Counted from the stretch's first letter, positions 1-6,320 are shown. The stretch is 11,266 nucleotides of DNA from Campylobacterota bacterium (GCA_030595845.1 JAUVCL010000054.1:1-11266), one strand, 5' to 3'. Made by a program: numbers and translations. The notes: generated from the letters alone by a model not told the origin.

Positions 1-54
1 GATAAAAAATATTTAAAGTTTACTCAAGTAAAAGAAGCTGATATGATGGAATAA
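1..54 (+). CDS. 3' end of an unidentified gene (partial)
   Basis: Frame 1 is open from the first base of the window and ends at TAA (52-54), giving 17 residues that finish with KEADMME. The lysine- and glutamate-rich composition fits a soluble protein tail, but it is too short to assign to a family. The next sense gene starts more than 250 bases downstream, so this gene is probably not in a tight operon with aroK. It could be a chance open frame, since 54 bases is little evidence. Confidence 0.4.
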   Translation, partial: DKKYLKFTQVKEADMME

Positions 55-311
55 TGTTTGATTTTTAATGGATTTTAAAGGTGGAAACTCAACAGCTCCA
101 GCTGTTTAACCCCTATCAGAATACAAACAACAAAACCAAACTCATATAACAAAAAAGAAGTGTATAAAGAACCAAAACCTGATAGTAAGTTCAGTAGCTG
201 GAGCTACTAAACTAGCAAGAAATAAAGAAGAATTGGTATTGCATAAAGAGTATTACAGTATAGTCACCCTTATAAAACAATGAATCTTTCAAATAGCAAA
301 AAGGGTATAAA
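55..311. other. Non-coding region upstream of aroK
   Basis: This 257-base stretch has no credible gene on either strand. It carries two short perfect palindromes in mirror-image arrangement, listed separately. A TATAGT at 259-264 could be a -10 box for aroK, without a convincing -35 box. AAGGG at 301-305 is the aroK ribosome binding site. The segment between the palindromes (120-178) is strongly A-rich on the plus strand and has no recognisable content. Confidence 0.6.
91..208. repeat. Inverted pair of hairpins, BIME/MITE-like unit
   Basis: The left unit is a perfect hairpin, AACAGCT (91-97), loop CC, AGCTGTT (100-106), followed six bases later by CTATCAG (113-119). The right unit is its mirror: CTGATAG (179-185), seven bases, then a perfect hairpin AGTAGCT (193-199), loop GG, AGCTACT (202-208). 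Read on the minus strand the right unit has the same order and the same AGCTCCAGCT core as the left. Together they form imperfect terminal inverted repeats of about 30 bases around a 59-base centre. This resembles REP/BIME pairs mobilised by Y1 (RAYT) transposases, or a small non-autonomous element. Neither hairpin is followed by a T-run, so ordinary termination is unlikely. That it is mobile or repeated is inference. Confidence 0.55.
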
Positions 312-818
312 TTGGTGTACGATAACATAGTATTAATTGGCTTTATGGGATCTGGTAAAACGAGTGTGGGTAAATCTCTTGCAAGGAAACTATATAAAGA
401 TTTTGTGGACGTTGATACTGTTATTGAAGCAGAGCAAAATTCTAGTGTTACTGATATTTTTAAAAACAAGGGTGAAGAATATTTTCGTCTTCTTGAACAA
501 AAATGTATTAATGAACTCACTCAAAATAAAGGTCAAATAATCGCTACAGGCGGTGGACTGCCTATATATAGTTCTATACCAGAGAAGTCTCTTATTATTA
601 ATATAGATGCTGACTTTGATGTTATACTGGACCGATTGTCAAAAAGAGAACGTGACAAACGGCCTTTACTTCAAGATGAATCTAGCGCCAGGGCATTATT
701 TGACGAACGTATAGATACATATAGGGAGTTAGCAAACTTTTCTGTTGATGCAAATCAAATCATCCCAACTTTTATACATGTTATATATGATTATATTTTA
801 GATAAAAGAGTTTTATAA
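312..818 (+). CDS. aroK: Shikimate kinase
   Basis: Cytoplasmic P-loop kinase that phosphorylates shikimate to shikimate 3-phosphate with ATP, the fifth step of the shikimate pathway to chorismate. The 168 residues match the usual length. The Walker A motif GFMGSGKTSVG lies near residues 10-20. It is followed by DVD (about 33-35) and FR (about 58) for shikimate binding, the GGG loop (about 80-82), and the LID region with RPLL (about 117-120). No ATG is available near the N-terminus. The start is TTG at 312 or GTG at 315, and the Walker A position needs one of these. AAGGG at 301-305 sits 6 or 9 bases upstream and fits both. The gene is markedly AT-rich. It ends 15 bases before the pseudouridine synthase and is probably cotranscribed with it. 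Confidence 0.95.
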   Translation: MVYDNIVLIGFMGSGKTSVGKSLARKLYKDFVDVDTVIEAEQNSSVTDIFKNKGEEYFRLLEQKCINELTQNKGQIIATGGGLPIYSSIPEKSLIINIDADFDVILDRLSKRERDKRPLLQDESSARALFDERIDTYRELANFSVDANQIIPTFIHVIYDYILDKRVL

Positions 819-833
819 TAAGGAATACACCTC

Positions 834-1412
834 ATGAATAAAGAAACAAACGATTCGGAAAAACTGTTAGCACTCAATAAGCCTAAGGGTTATGTGGTCA
901 CACGATCTGATGAACTGGGGCGAAAAACAGTGTATGATCTTTTGCCCGATTGGGTTTTTGATGACGGATGGATGCCCATCGGACGTCTTGATCTAGAATC
1001 TAAGGGGCTTCTATTGTTTACAACCAACGGGAAAATCGGCGACGCGTTGACCAGGCCTGGGAATTGCGTTAAGGTGTACGAGATCTGGGTCAGGGGTCAT
1101 GTAACAGACGAACATATTGCAGAGGCTAAAAAAGGTGTGGAAAGCAAGCACGGTCTATTGAAAGCTCTTCAGGTCGAAAAAATAGGCATGGGTGGTGCGA
1201 AAACAAAACTCAGGGTAATCATTGATGAGGGGAAGAATCGTCACATACGCCGTCTTTTCGGGGCTTTGAAGGATCCCAAATTTGGGACGCCACTAAAAGT
1301 CTTAGAGCTGAAGCGCATCAGTATTGGCAGTTTTAACCTCAACATCGAAAGTGGAAAGTGGCGTTACCTTACTTTGGAAGAAGAGAAAAAGCTCATTGGA
1401 AATCTTGATTAA
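834..1412 (+). CDS. RluE-type rRNA pseudouridine synthase (no S4 domain)
   Basis: Member of the RsuA/RluB/RluE family, which isomerises a specific uridine of ribosomal RNA to pseudouridine. The catalytic aspartate is D53 in GRLDLESKGLLL (50-61). Other family landmarks are KPKGY (16-20), the K-YEIWVRG strand (about 80-88) and EGKNRHIRRLFGAL (132-145). At 192 residues, with KPKGY starting at residue 16, there is no room for the N-terminal S4 RNA-binding domain of RsuA and RluB. The build is therefore that of RluE, which in E. coli modifies U2457 of 23S rRNA; the target here is inferred only. AAGGA (820-824) precedes the ATG. GC content is clearly above the neighbours (hand counts of 27 G+C in 60 bases at 901-960 and at 961-1020), which suggests transfer or a different codon regime. 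Confidence 0.88.
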   Translation: MNKETNDSEKLLALNKPKGYVVTRSDELGRKTVYDLLPDWVFDDGWMPIGRLDLESKGLLLFTTNGKIGDALTRPGNCVKVYEIWVRGHVTDEHIAEAKKGVESKHGLLKALQVEKIGMGGAKTKLRVIIDEGKNRHIRRLFGALKDPKFGTPLKVLELKRISIGSFNLNIESGKWRYLTLEEEKKLIGNLD

Positions 1413-1433
1413 CAACTCTATGAAGTAATCAGA

Positions 1434-1439
1434 TATAAT
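1434..1439 (+). promoter_or_regulatory. -10 box for the pseudo-helicase gene
   Basis: A perfect TATAAT lies 28 bases upstream of the ATG at 1468, in the short gap after the pseudouridine synthase stop. No clear -35 box is visible, which is usual for housekeeping promoters in Campylobacterota. It suggests the helicase-domain gene and the haemoglobin gene can be transcribed separately from aroK. Confidence 0.5.
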
Positions 1440-1467
1440 TTCGAAATACTATCAAGGAAAACATCTC

Positions 1468-2097
1468 ATGTCTGAACAAACTGATACACCCAAAGAAGAA
1501 ATATATTATGATCAACGCAGTGTCGCTTTAAGAACTACTCAGAGTATTTATTTTGTTCAAGAATATGACAAGACAGCTATGCTTGGGTTACTTCTCAATG
1601 ACTATAAAAAAATGCAAGTGGCTATTGTCGTGAAAAGTAAGAAAAAAGCAGATGCACTGAGTGTATTTTTAACGTCAAAAGAGTTTAATGCACGCTCTGT
1701 GCATGGAAACCATAGACAAGAACAACAGCAAAAAGCTGCAACACAATTTAATCTAGGTACTCTCAATATTATTATCACTACAGATATGATTTTAAAAACA
1801 CTCGCGTTAGAAAACATCAAACTTGTCCTTTCTTATGATTTACCAGATGTTCCACAAGATTATTATAATCGTTTGGCTTTTATGAAAGAACTGGGTGTTG
1901 CTATGGCTCTTATAAGTCCTGAAGATGAAGCGTATCTCGGTGACATAGAATATAATATGAAAAAAGAAATCGAAGAGAAAATCGTAGAAGGTTTTGTGGC
2001 AACTGCCACGCCTAAGCACACAGCAAAAACAAAAAAAGACAGAACAAAAAAACCTCGACACCGTAAAAACAAAGTTAAAAAAGAAAACGATGTATAA
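1468..2097 (+). CDS. Stand-alone degenerate DEAD-box helicase C-terminal (RecA2) domain protein
   Basis: This 209-residue protein looks like only the second RecA domain of a DEAD-box RNA helicase. Residues 20-45 resemble the linker after motif III. VAIVVKSKKKADAL (51-64) matches the motif IV strand. HGNHRQEQQQKAATQF (79-94) matches the motif IVa region. IIITTD (101-106) then YDLPDVPQDYYNRL (123-136) match the stretches around motifs V and VI. The first RecA domain (Walker A, DEAD box) is absent. Catalytic residues are also lost: after TTD the usual RG-D is missing, and the HRxGRxGR of motif VI reads NRLAFMKE. ALISPEDEAYL (147-157) is kept. Residues about 183-206 are a lysine/arginine-rich tail typical of RNA binding. 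AAGGA at 1454-1458 supports the start. I infer a non-catalytic RNA-binding or partner protein. There is no frameshift or 5' remnant upstream, so it is not a fresh pseudogene. Confidence 0.75.
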   Translation: MSEQTDTPKEEIYYDQRSVALRTTQSIYFVQEYDKTAMLGLLLNDYKKMQVAIVVKSKKKADALSVFLTSKEFNARSVHGNHRQEQQQKAATQFNLGTLNIIITTDMILKTLALENIKLVLSYDLPDVPQDYYNRLAFMKELGVAMALISPEDEAYLGDIEYNMKKEIEEKIVEGFVATATPKHTAKTKKDRTKKPRHRKNKVKKENDV

Positions 2098-2113
2098 GAA
2101 CTAAGGAGTAATC

Positions 2114-2494
2114 ATGCAAGCAGAAAAAATAACCCATGAAAACATAAGAACACTGGTGATGGACTTTTATGCTAAACTCATTAACGATGACATCGTAGGA
2201 CCATTTTTCATAGCTAAACTTGGTGAGGACATCAACAGTGAACTATGGCAAACACATTTAGAAACCATAATTGGCTTTTGGACTTCTTTGGCATTTGGTA
2301 AACCTAAGTACATGGGTAACTTGTTTTTACCCCATACACAGCTAGGACAACTAAAGCGCGAGACATTTGAACAGTGGCTAAAGCTTTTTGCAGAGACATT
2401 AGATGAAGTGTATGTAGAGCGTATTGCCGAAAGTTTTAAAGAACGTAGTCAGATTATAGCGGGGAACTTTATGCGCAATTTAATGATATCATAA
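2114..2494 (+). CDS. Group III truncated haemoglobin
   Basis: Small cytoplasmic haem protein of 126 residues in the trHbP group, like Campylobacter Ctb. Group III globins are linked to oxygen handling and nitrosative stress under microaerobic conditions. Key haem-pocket residues are visible: Tyr B10 (Y19 in DFYAKL), the CD-region Phe (F31/F32), His E7 (H48 in LWQTHLE), the proximal His F8 (H74 in PHTQL) and Trp G8 (W88 in EQWLKLF). H48 and W88 are hallmarks of group III. AAGGAG (2103-2108) precedes the ATG by 5 bases. It follows the helicase-domain gene by 16 bases and is likely cotranscribed with it. No NssR-type regulator gene is in the window. Confidence 0.93.
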   Translation: MQAEKITHENIRTLVMDFYAKLINDDIVGPFFIAKLGEDINSELWQTHLETIIGFWTSLAFGKPKYMGNLFLPHTQLGQLKRETFEQWLKLFAETLDEVYVERIAESFKERSQIIAGNFMRNLMIS

Positions 2495-2521
2495 ATATTC
2501 CTCGCTCTTATAATGGGTTAT

Positions 2522-3994
2522 TCAAAGGGTGCTATACTTCGTAATAAGTTGTTTAAGGACTTTTACATCTAAAGGTTTTGTCGCATAATCATCCATGCCC
2601 TCTGCGATGTACTTTTCTTTGTCACCAGGCAATGCATTTGCAGTTAAAGCGATGATAGGAACATGTGTGAGATTGTGCTCTTTTTCATAGGCCAAAATTT
2701 TATGGGTAGACTCTACACCACCCATAACAGGCATTTGAATATCCATAAAGACCATATCATATGTATTGTTTTCATAAGCTGTATATGCCTGTTCACCATC
2801 AGACGCCAAAGTGACCTTTAAGCCCAGGTTTTCTAACACTACTTTAATCAGTTTTTGATTGATCATATTATCTTCTGCAACCAGTACACTAAGGCTATCA
2901 GAACTCTTTTTCTCTACAGCATCTGTCTTTTTATCTTCAACTTTATCTTTTAATTCAACTACTTTACTCTTTTTGATTTGCCTTAAAGACTTATTTCTAT
3001 TTTCCTCTTTTTGTAATTTAAATGTCAAAGTAAAGAAAAAGGTTGCACCCTCACCTACCTTACTTTTCACTTGAATGTTCCCACCCATAGAGCTAATGAT
3101 CTTACTTGAAATGGTCAATCCCAGACCTGTTCCTCCAGATTTCCTAGTAGTACTGGCCTCTGCTTGAGAATAAGGTTCAAAAATCTTCTCTTGTTGCTCT
3201 TTTGTCAAACCAATACCAGAATCTTTCACAGAGATCGTAAAAGTGACACTACCTTTCTCTTCTCCCACGTACTCTGTCCCTACGACTATATTGCCGCCAG
3301 ACTCAGTAAACTTCAAGGCATTACTCACAAGATTGATAAGTACTTGTGAGAGTCTCGTAGGATCACCCATAACATTATGGGGCATTTTGGAATTTGTAGA
3401 AAATGTTAACGCAATACCTTTTTGATCAAGTGCAGGTTTAAATACGCCTATAGAAGATTCAATTTTCTTAAACAGATCAAAAGGGATACTCTCAAGTTCC
3501 ATCTTACCTGCATTCATTTTAGAGACATCAAGTATATCATTTACAATGACCCTAAGATTGTTTGAACTTTCTCTGATCATAGAGACAAATTCTTTTTGCT
3601 CTTGATTCAATAAAGTGTCATCTAAAATATCTGTGAGTCCTATAATCCCATTTAGAGGGGTACGTATTTCATGAGACATACTGGCAAGGAAAAGCTCTGT
3701 CGTTTTCTTTTCAACTTCTAGTGCTTCTGCTTTTTTAGAAATCGCTTTAAATTTCGTTTCAAGAAGTCTGTATTTGACATCGTTATCATCTTCAACTATC
3801 GGTTCTATCGGTTCTGCCTCTTCTACAACATCCTCTTTCGCTGGGGTTCTAAAAAACAAGAAAGATACTATCACAACGAGAGAACTAAAACCTATGGATA
3901 CCCACAAACCTAAGTGAAATTGAAAAAAACTTATCAATCCTATAGCTAAGGACATCCCTAAAGTTAAGAGAAAAACTTTGATATTTTGAAGCAT
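2522..3994 (-). CDS. Membrane-anchored hybrid sensor histidine kinase / response regulator
   Basis: 490-residue hybrid two-component kinase. Numbering is from the ATG at 3994, chosen because AAAGG lies six bases upstream; the upstream ATG at 4012 has no ribosome binding site. Two membrane helices (about 4-24 and 28-48) are joined by a very short loop, so there is no periplasmic sensor domain. An acidic stretch (about 54-73) and a coiled coil (about 75-100) follow. HisKA carries the phosphoacceptor H108 in SHEIRTPLNGI. The ATPase domain has the N box (INLVSNALKF, about 220-229), the G1 box DSGIGL (258-263) and the G2 box GGTGLGL (287-293). A lysine-rich linker leads to a C-terminal receiver domain with acidic pair D374/D375, phosphoacceptor D418 in FMDIQMP, T451 and K473. 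There is no HPt domain and no partner regulator nearby, so input and output are unknown. It is convergent with the haemoglobin gene. Confidence 0.92.
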   Translation of the reverse strand: MLQNIKVFLLTLGMSLAIGLISFFQFHLGLWVSIGFSSLVVIVSFLFFRTPAKEDVVEEAEPIEPIVEDDNDVKYRLLETKFKAISKKAEALEVEKKTTELFLASMSHEIRTPLNGIIGLTDILDDTLLNQEQKEFVSMIRESSNNLRVIVNDILDVSKMNAGKMELESIPFDLFKKIESSIGVFKPALDQKGIALTFSTNSKMPHNVMGDPTRLSQVLINLVSNALKFTESGGNIVVGTEYVGEEKGSVTFTISVKDSGIGLTKEQQEKIFEPYSQAEASTTRKSGGTGLGLTISSKIISSMGGNIQVKSKVGEGATFFFTLTFKLQKEENRNKSLRQIKKSKVVELKDKVEDKKTDAVEKKSSDSLSVLVAEDNMINQKLIKVVLENLGLKVTLASDGEQAYTAYENNTYDMVFMDIQMPVMGGVESTHKILAYEKEHNLTHVPIIALTANALPGDKEKYIAEGMDDYATKPLDVKVLKQLITKYSTL

Positions 3995-4023
3995 ACTACA
4001 CCTTTTAAACATGATATAGAGTT

Positions 4024-4029
4024 ATTTTA
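4024..4029 (-). promoter_or_regulatory. Putative -10 box for the hybrid kinase gene
   Basis: TAAAAT on the minus strand, about 30 bases upstream of the preferred kinase ATG (3994) and only 11 bases before the alternative ATG (4012). This spacing supports the downstream start. The surrounding 160-base gap (4013-4172) is very AT-rich and shows nothing else on this strand. The call is weak because such hexamers are common in AT-rich DNA. Confidence 0.3.
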
Positions 4030-4146
4030 TCTAAAATAAGTTTTAATAAAACATTTTTCATAAAATAAACAAATACTATAAAATAACATATGAAATATTT
4101 CCATACTTCTTACCTCACTCCATAAGAGAAATAAAGAATCATTGGC

Positions 4147-4152
4147 TATGAT
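4147..4152 (+). promoter_or_regulatory. Putative -10 box for the mini-tenA/thiD pair
   Basis: TATGAT (overlapping GATAAT at 4150-4155) lies 32 bases upstream of the preferred ATG at 4185. It is the best promoter candidate for the two overlapping genes that follow. I see no convincing -35 box, no thi-box (TPP riboswitch) and no room for one between this site and the start codon. Confidence 0.35.
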
Positions 4153-4184
4153 AATTCAAATTTTACTTCTAAATGGAATATACT

Positions 4185-4445
4185 ATGGAAAACTGGTACG
4201 AAAAAACCCGTGAGAAAACAGAACATGTCTTTCAGGCGATCAGTAAACATGACTTTGTGATAGATACATACGCCAGTAATGAGTTCGCAGCTGTCGTACA
4301 GCAAGCCATAGACATTGCCAATGACTATGCACTGACTGCTTCATCTGGAAATCTGGCCAAAATGGAAGAATCCTTCATCAAAACGTCACAGCTTGAGTGG
4401 ATGTTCTGGGACTCTGCCTACAAACAAGAGGCATGGAAAATATGA
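4185..4445 (+). CDS. Miniature TenA-like protein (N- and C-terminal segments only)
   Basis: 86-residue protein whose C-terminal 60 or so residues match the end of TenA (thiaminase II / aminopyrimidine aminohydrolase). DTYASNEF corresponds to the conserved 'W-I-x-Y...F' segment, and the final SQLEWMFWDSAYKQEAW matches the TenA ending 'E-x-x-FW-x-x-AY...W'. The first 24 residues (ENWYEKT...AISKHDFV) resemble the TenA N-terminal helix ending in 'HPFV'. Full TenA is about 220 residues, so some 130 central residues, including the catalytic cysteine region, are missing while the frame stays open. A TAA directly precedes the in-frame ATG at 4173. The ATG at 4185 is preferred for its upstream TGGAA. 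The stop overlaps the thiD start (ATGA). It cannot be a normal TenA enzyme. It may be a decayed gene kept for coupling or a small partner of ThiD. Confidence 0.6.
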   Translation: MENWYEKTREKTEHVFQAISKHDFVIDTYASNEFAAVVQQAIDIANDYALTASSGNLAKMEESFIKTSQLEWMFWDSAYKQEAWKI

Positions 4446-5245
4446 GTACACCCTACCATACAGTACTGACCATTGCAGGATCAGACTCAGGAGGATGCGC
4501 AGGCATACAGGCAGACATCAAAAGCATCTCTGCTAACGGTGGTTACGCAGCCTCTGTTATCACCGCTACGACTGCACAGAACACCCAAGGTATCACTGAC
4601 ATTCATGCCATTCCCGTAGCACACATTATCAAGCAGATGGAAGCAGTGTTTGATGACATAGACTTTAGAGCAGTCAAGATAGGCATGCTCCATTCTTCTG
4701 AAGTCATAGAAGCTGTTGCAAATACCCTAGAAAAGTACAAAATCAAAAACATCATATTAGACCCTGTGATGATAGCTACCTCAGGGGACAAACTCATCAC
4801 AGATGAAGCGCTAAAAAGCCTTAAGTCTTTCCTACCTAAAGTGACCCTTATCACACCTAATATCCCTGAAGCAGAATTACTTGTAGGACACAATATAAAC
4901 CTGGAGAACATGGAAACCTCTGCAAAAGAGTTGGGAGAAATATACCACACCTCTGTGCTACTTAAAGGTGGACACTTGGAACTTAGCGATGAGATGACAG
5001 ATATACTCTATAACTTTAAGAGCAAACAAAGCACAACCATCCACAATAAAGCCATAGATACCATCAACACCCATGGCACAGGGTGCAGTTTATCTTCGAG
5101 TATTGCAACCTATATAAGTTTAGGATTGTCTTTAGAAGATGCTACAGTAAAAGGCTGTAACTATCTTAATGAGGCCATAGAAAAAGGGAAAGATAAGATC
5201 TTAGGCAGAGGTCATGGACCAGTCAATCATTTTGGACTTGCATAA
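4442..5245 (+). CDS. thiD: Hydroxymethylpyrimidine / phosphomethylpyrimidine kinase
   Basis: 267-residue ribokinase-fold enzyme that phosphorylates HMP and then HMP-P to HMP-PP, the pyrimidine precursor of thiamin. Visible motifs are GSDSGGCAGIQADIKS (13-28) at the substrate site, QNTQG (46-50), DPVMIATSG (107-115), LITPNIPEAELL (136-147), LLKGGH (173-178) and the anion-hole/catalytic HGTGCSLSSS (211-220) with C215. The length is normal. The ATG at 4442 shares ATGA with the stop of the mini-TenA gene, indicating translational coupling; an in-frame ATG at 4397 lies inside that gene and would add 15 residues without family support. No ThiE fusion is present. The gene ends 9 bases before the convergent permease stop. 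Confidence 0.95.
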   Translation: MSTPYHTVLTIAGSDSGGCAGIQADIKSISANGGYAASVITATTAQNTQGITDIHAIPVAHIIKQMEAVFDDIDFRAVKIGMLHSSEVIEAVANTLEKYKIKNIILDPVMIATSGDKLITDEALKSLKSFLPKVTLITPNIPEAELLVGHNINLENMETSAKELGEIYHTSVLLKGGHLELSDEMTDILYNFKSKQSTTIHNKAIDTINTHGTGCSLSSSIATYISLGLSLEDATVKGCNYLNEAIEKGKDKILGRGHGPVNHFGLA

Positions 5246-5254
5246 CATCAAACG

Positions 5255-6211
5255 CTATGCAGTAGTACTCTCTCCATTTGACATATACTTTTTGTCGATA
5301 TACACGGACAGCGGTATCTGCACAAGATAGGCAAACATAATAGGAAGTAACATTGATACACCAAAGGTATTGAGTGAAAAAGTAGAAATGACCAATGCCA
5401 AGGTCAAGTATCTTGTAATACTATGCCAAAATGCTGCTCTCTCCTGTGGTGAGTTAAGATCATATATCAACTTTGAAACAATAAATGTAAGAAGATAAAA
5501 GGCCATCACTGCGATAAATGCAATGTAAAAAAGTTCTGGTTCAAAATCATACACATCAACAAGACGTTTCGAATTTTGTAAGCCAAAGAGATAAAAAAGT
5601 ATGATGAAGATACTGATATGACTGATGTATTTTCGGTACTTTTCTATGAAATCAAGCAGAGGTTTTGTGCAGATCACTGCTCTGCTTGTAACCAATGGCA
5701 CGATGATCAGAAGCTCTATCACCACTGTTGCAAAATTACTGATACTAATTTCACTGTGATAATTGACATCAAAATACCCTGCGCTGTATGTGGCAAAGAT
5801 ATGCAACATCAGTAAAGAGAGTGAGATAAAAAGAAGATTGATAAAAAGCAATAAAAAGCCAAAAGACGTATCTCCGCCTGATTTCTTTATCCAGTGCATG
5901 ACCATCCCTCCACCAGAAAATACAGCCACTAAAAATAACCCCGCAGTGATACCAAAATCACCCGTCATAAAACCGATCACTGCAGCAAAGAGCGGTAATA
6001 TCATATAGTTTACGATAAATCCTTTTAGTAGTACTGGTTTATGTTCCCATATCAGGTTTACATGTGAAAATTCAAATTTAAACAGTGAAGGCATAATAAG
6101 TGTAAGCCCTGCAAAAAGACATATTTTTGAGCTAAAGATAAATCCATCTGTATAAGATCCATAAGTAAATCCAAGTACAGCTCCCAAGATAACAATAAAA
6201 ATTAACTGCAT
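5255..6211 (-). CDS. ACR3/BASS-family permease lacking the ACR3 cysteine
   Basis: Hydrophobic 318-residue inner-membrane protein with about ten membrane helices, in the bile/arsenite/riboflavin transporter (BART) superfamily. The N-terminal half follows the ACR3 arsenite exporter pattern: LTLIMPSLFKFEF (37-49), a W-x-x-KPVLLKGFIVNYMILPL segment, then a helix leading to MHWIKKSGGD (105-114), matching the ACR3 'IVW-x-x-L-x-x-GD' region. Where ACR3 has the essential cysteine (A-x-C-x-AM-V) this protein reads SGGGMVMHW (99-107). The start is ATG 6211 with GGGAG just upstream; a TTG at 6223 lies inside that site. Its own promoter is visible. It lies downstream of arsI on the same strand, so arsenic or organoarsenical efflux is plausible, but the missing cysteine leaves the substrate open; an organic anion is equally possible. 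Confidence 0.65.
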   Translation of the reverse strand: MQLIFIVILGAVLGFTYGSYTDGFIFSSKICLFAGLTLIMPSLFKFEFSHVNLIWEHKPVLLKGFIVNYMILPLFAAVIGFMTGDFGITAGLFLVAVFSGGGMVMHWIKKSGGDTSFGFLLLFINLLFISLSLLMLHIFATYSAGYFDVNYHSEISISNFATVVIELLIIVPLVTSRAVICTKPLLDFIEKYRKYISHISIFIILFYLFGLQNSKRLVDVYDFEPELFYIAFIAVMAFYLLTFIVSKLIYDLNSPQERAAFWHSITRYLTLALVISTFSLNTFGVSMLLPIMFAYLVQIPLSVYIDKKYMSNGESTTA

Positions 6212-6228
6212 TTTCTCCCCCAAGTATA

Positions 6229-6234
6229 ATTATA
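6229..6234 (-). promoter_or_regulatory. -10 box for the ACR3-like permease
   Basis: Perfect TATAAT on the minus strand, 17 bases upstream of the preferred ATG (6211). The predicted transcript would have only about 10-12 leader bases, just enough for the GGGAG ribosome binding site. The surrounding gap 6212-6320 is AT-rich and shows no convincing terminator after arsI, so readthrough from arsI is also possible. Confidence 0.45.
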
Positions 6235-6320
6235 TATGATATTTTAGTATATATTTGTGTAATCTACAAGTAGTTGGGGTATCTTTAGCTAATTAATATA
6301 CTTAAACATCAAACTTGATT

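Noticed and set aside
88..119. TCAA and TTAC tetranucleotides near the hairpin pair, recalling IS608 cleavage sites
   Set aside because: The spacing and orientation relative to the hairpins do not match an IS608 end, and such tetranucleotides are common. The structural repeat is reported without this reading.
212..520. Open frame of 102 codons on the minus strand opposite the start of aroK
   Set aside because: It overlaps aroK, has no family resemblance and low-complexity serine/leucine composition typical of an antisense shadow.
2483..2492. Self-complementary ATGATATCAT at the end of the haemoglobin gene
   Set aside because: It is a 10-base palindrome in AT-rich coding sequence with no repeat elsewhere noticed; chance is sufficient.
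5239..5261. TGCATA / TATGCA inverted repeat spanning the convergent stops of thiD and the permease gene
   Set aside because: The stem is only six AT-rich base pairs with an 11-base loop and no T-tract, too weak to call a terminator.
6308..6319. ATCAA / TTGAT small hairpin followed by TTTT between the permease promoter and the arsI stop
   Set aside because: The T-run is on the plus strand, where no gene ends, and the stem is only five weak pairs; it cannot terminate arsI.
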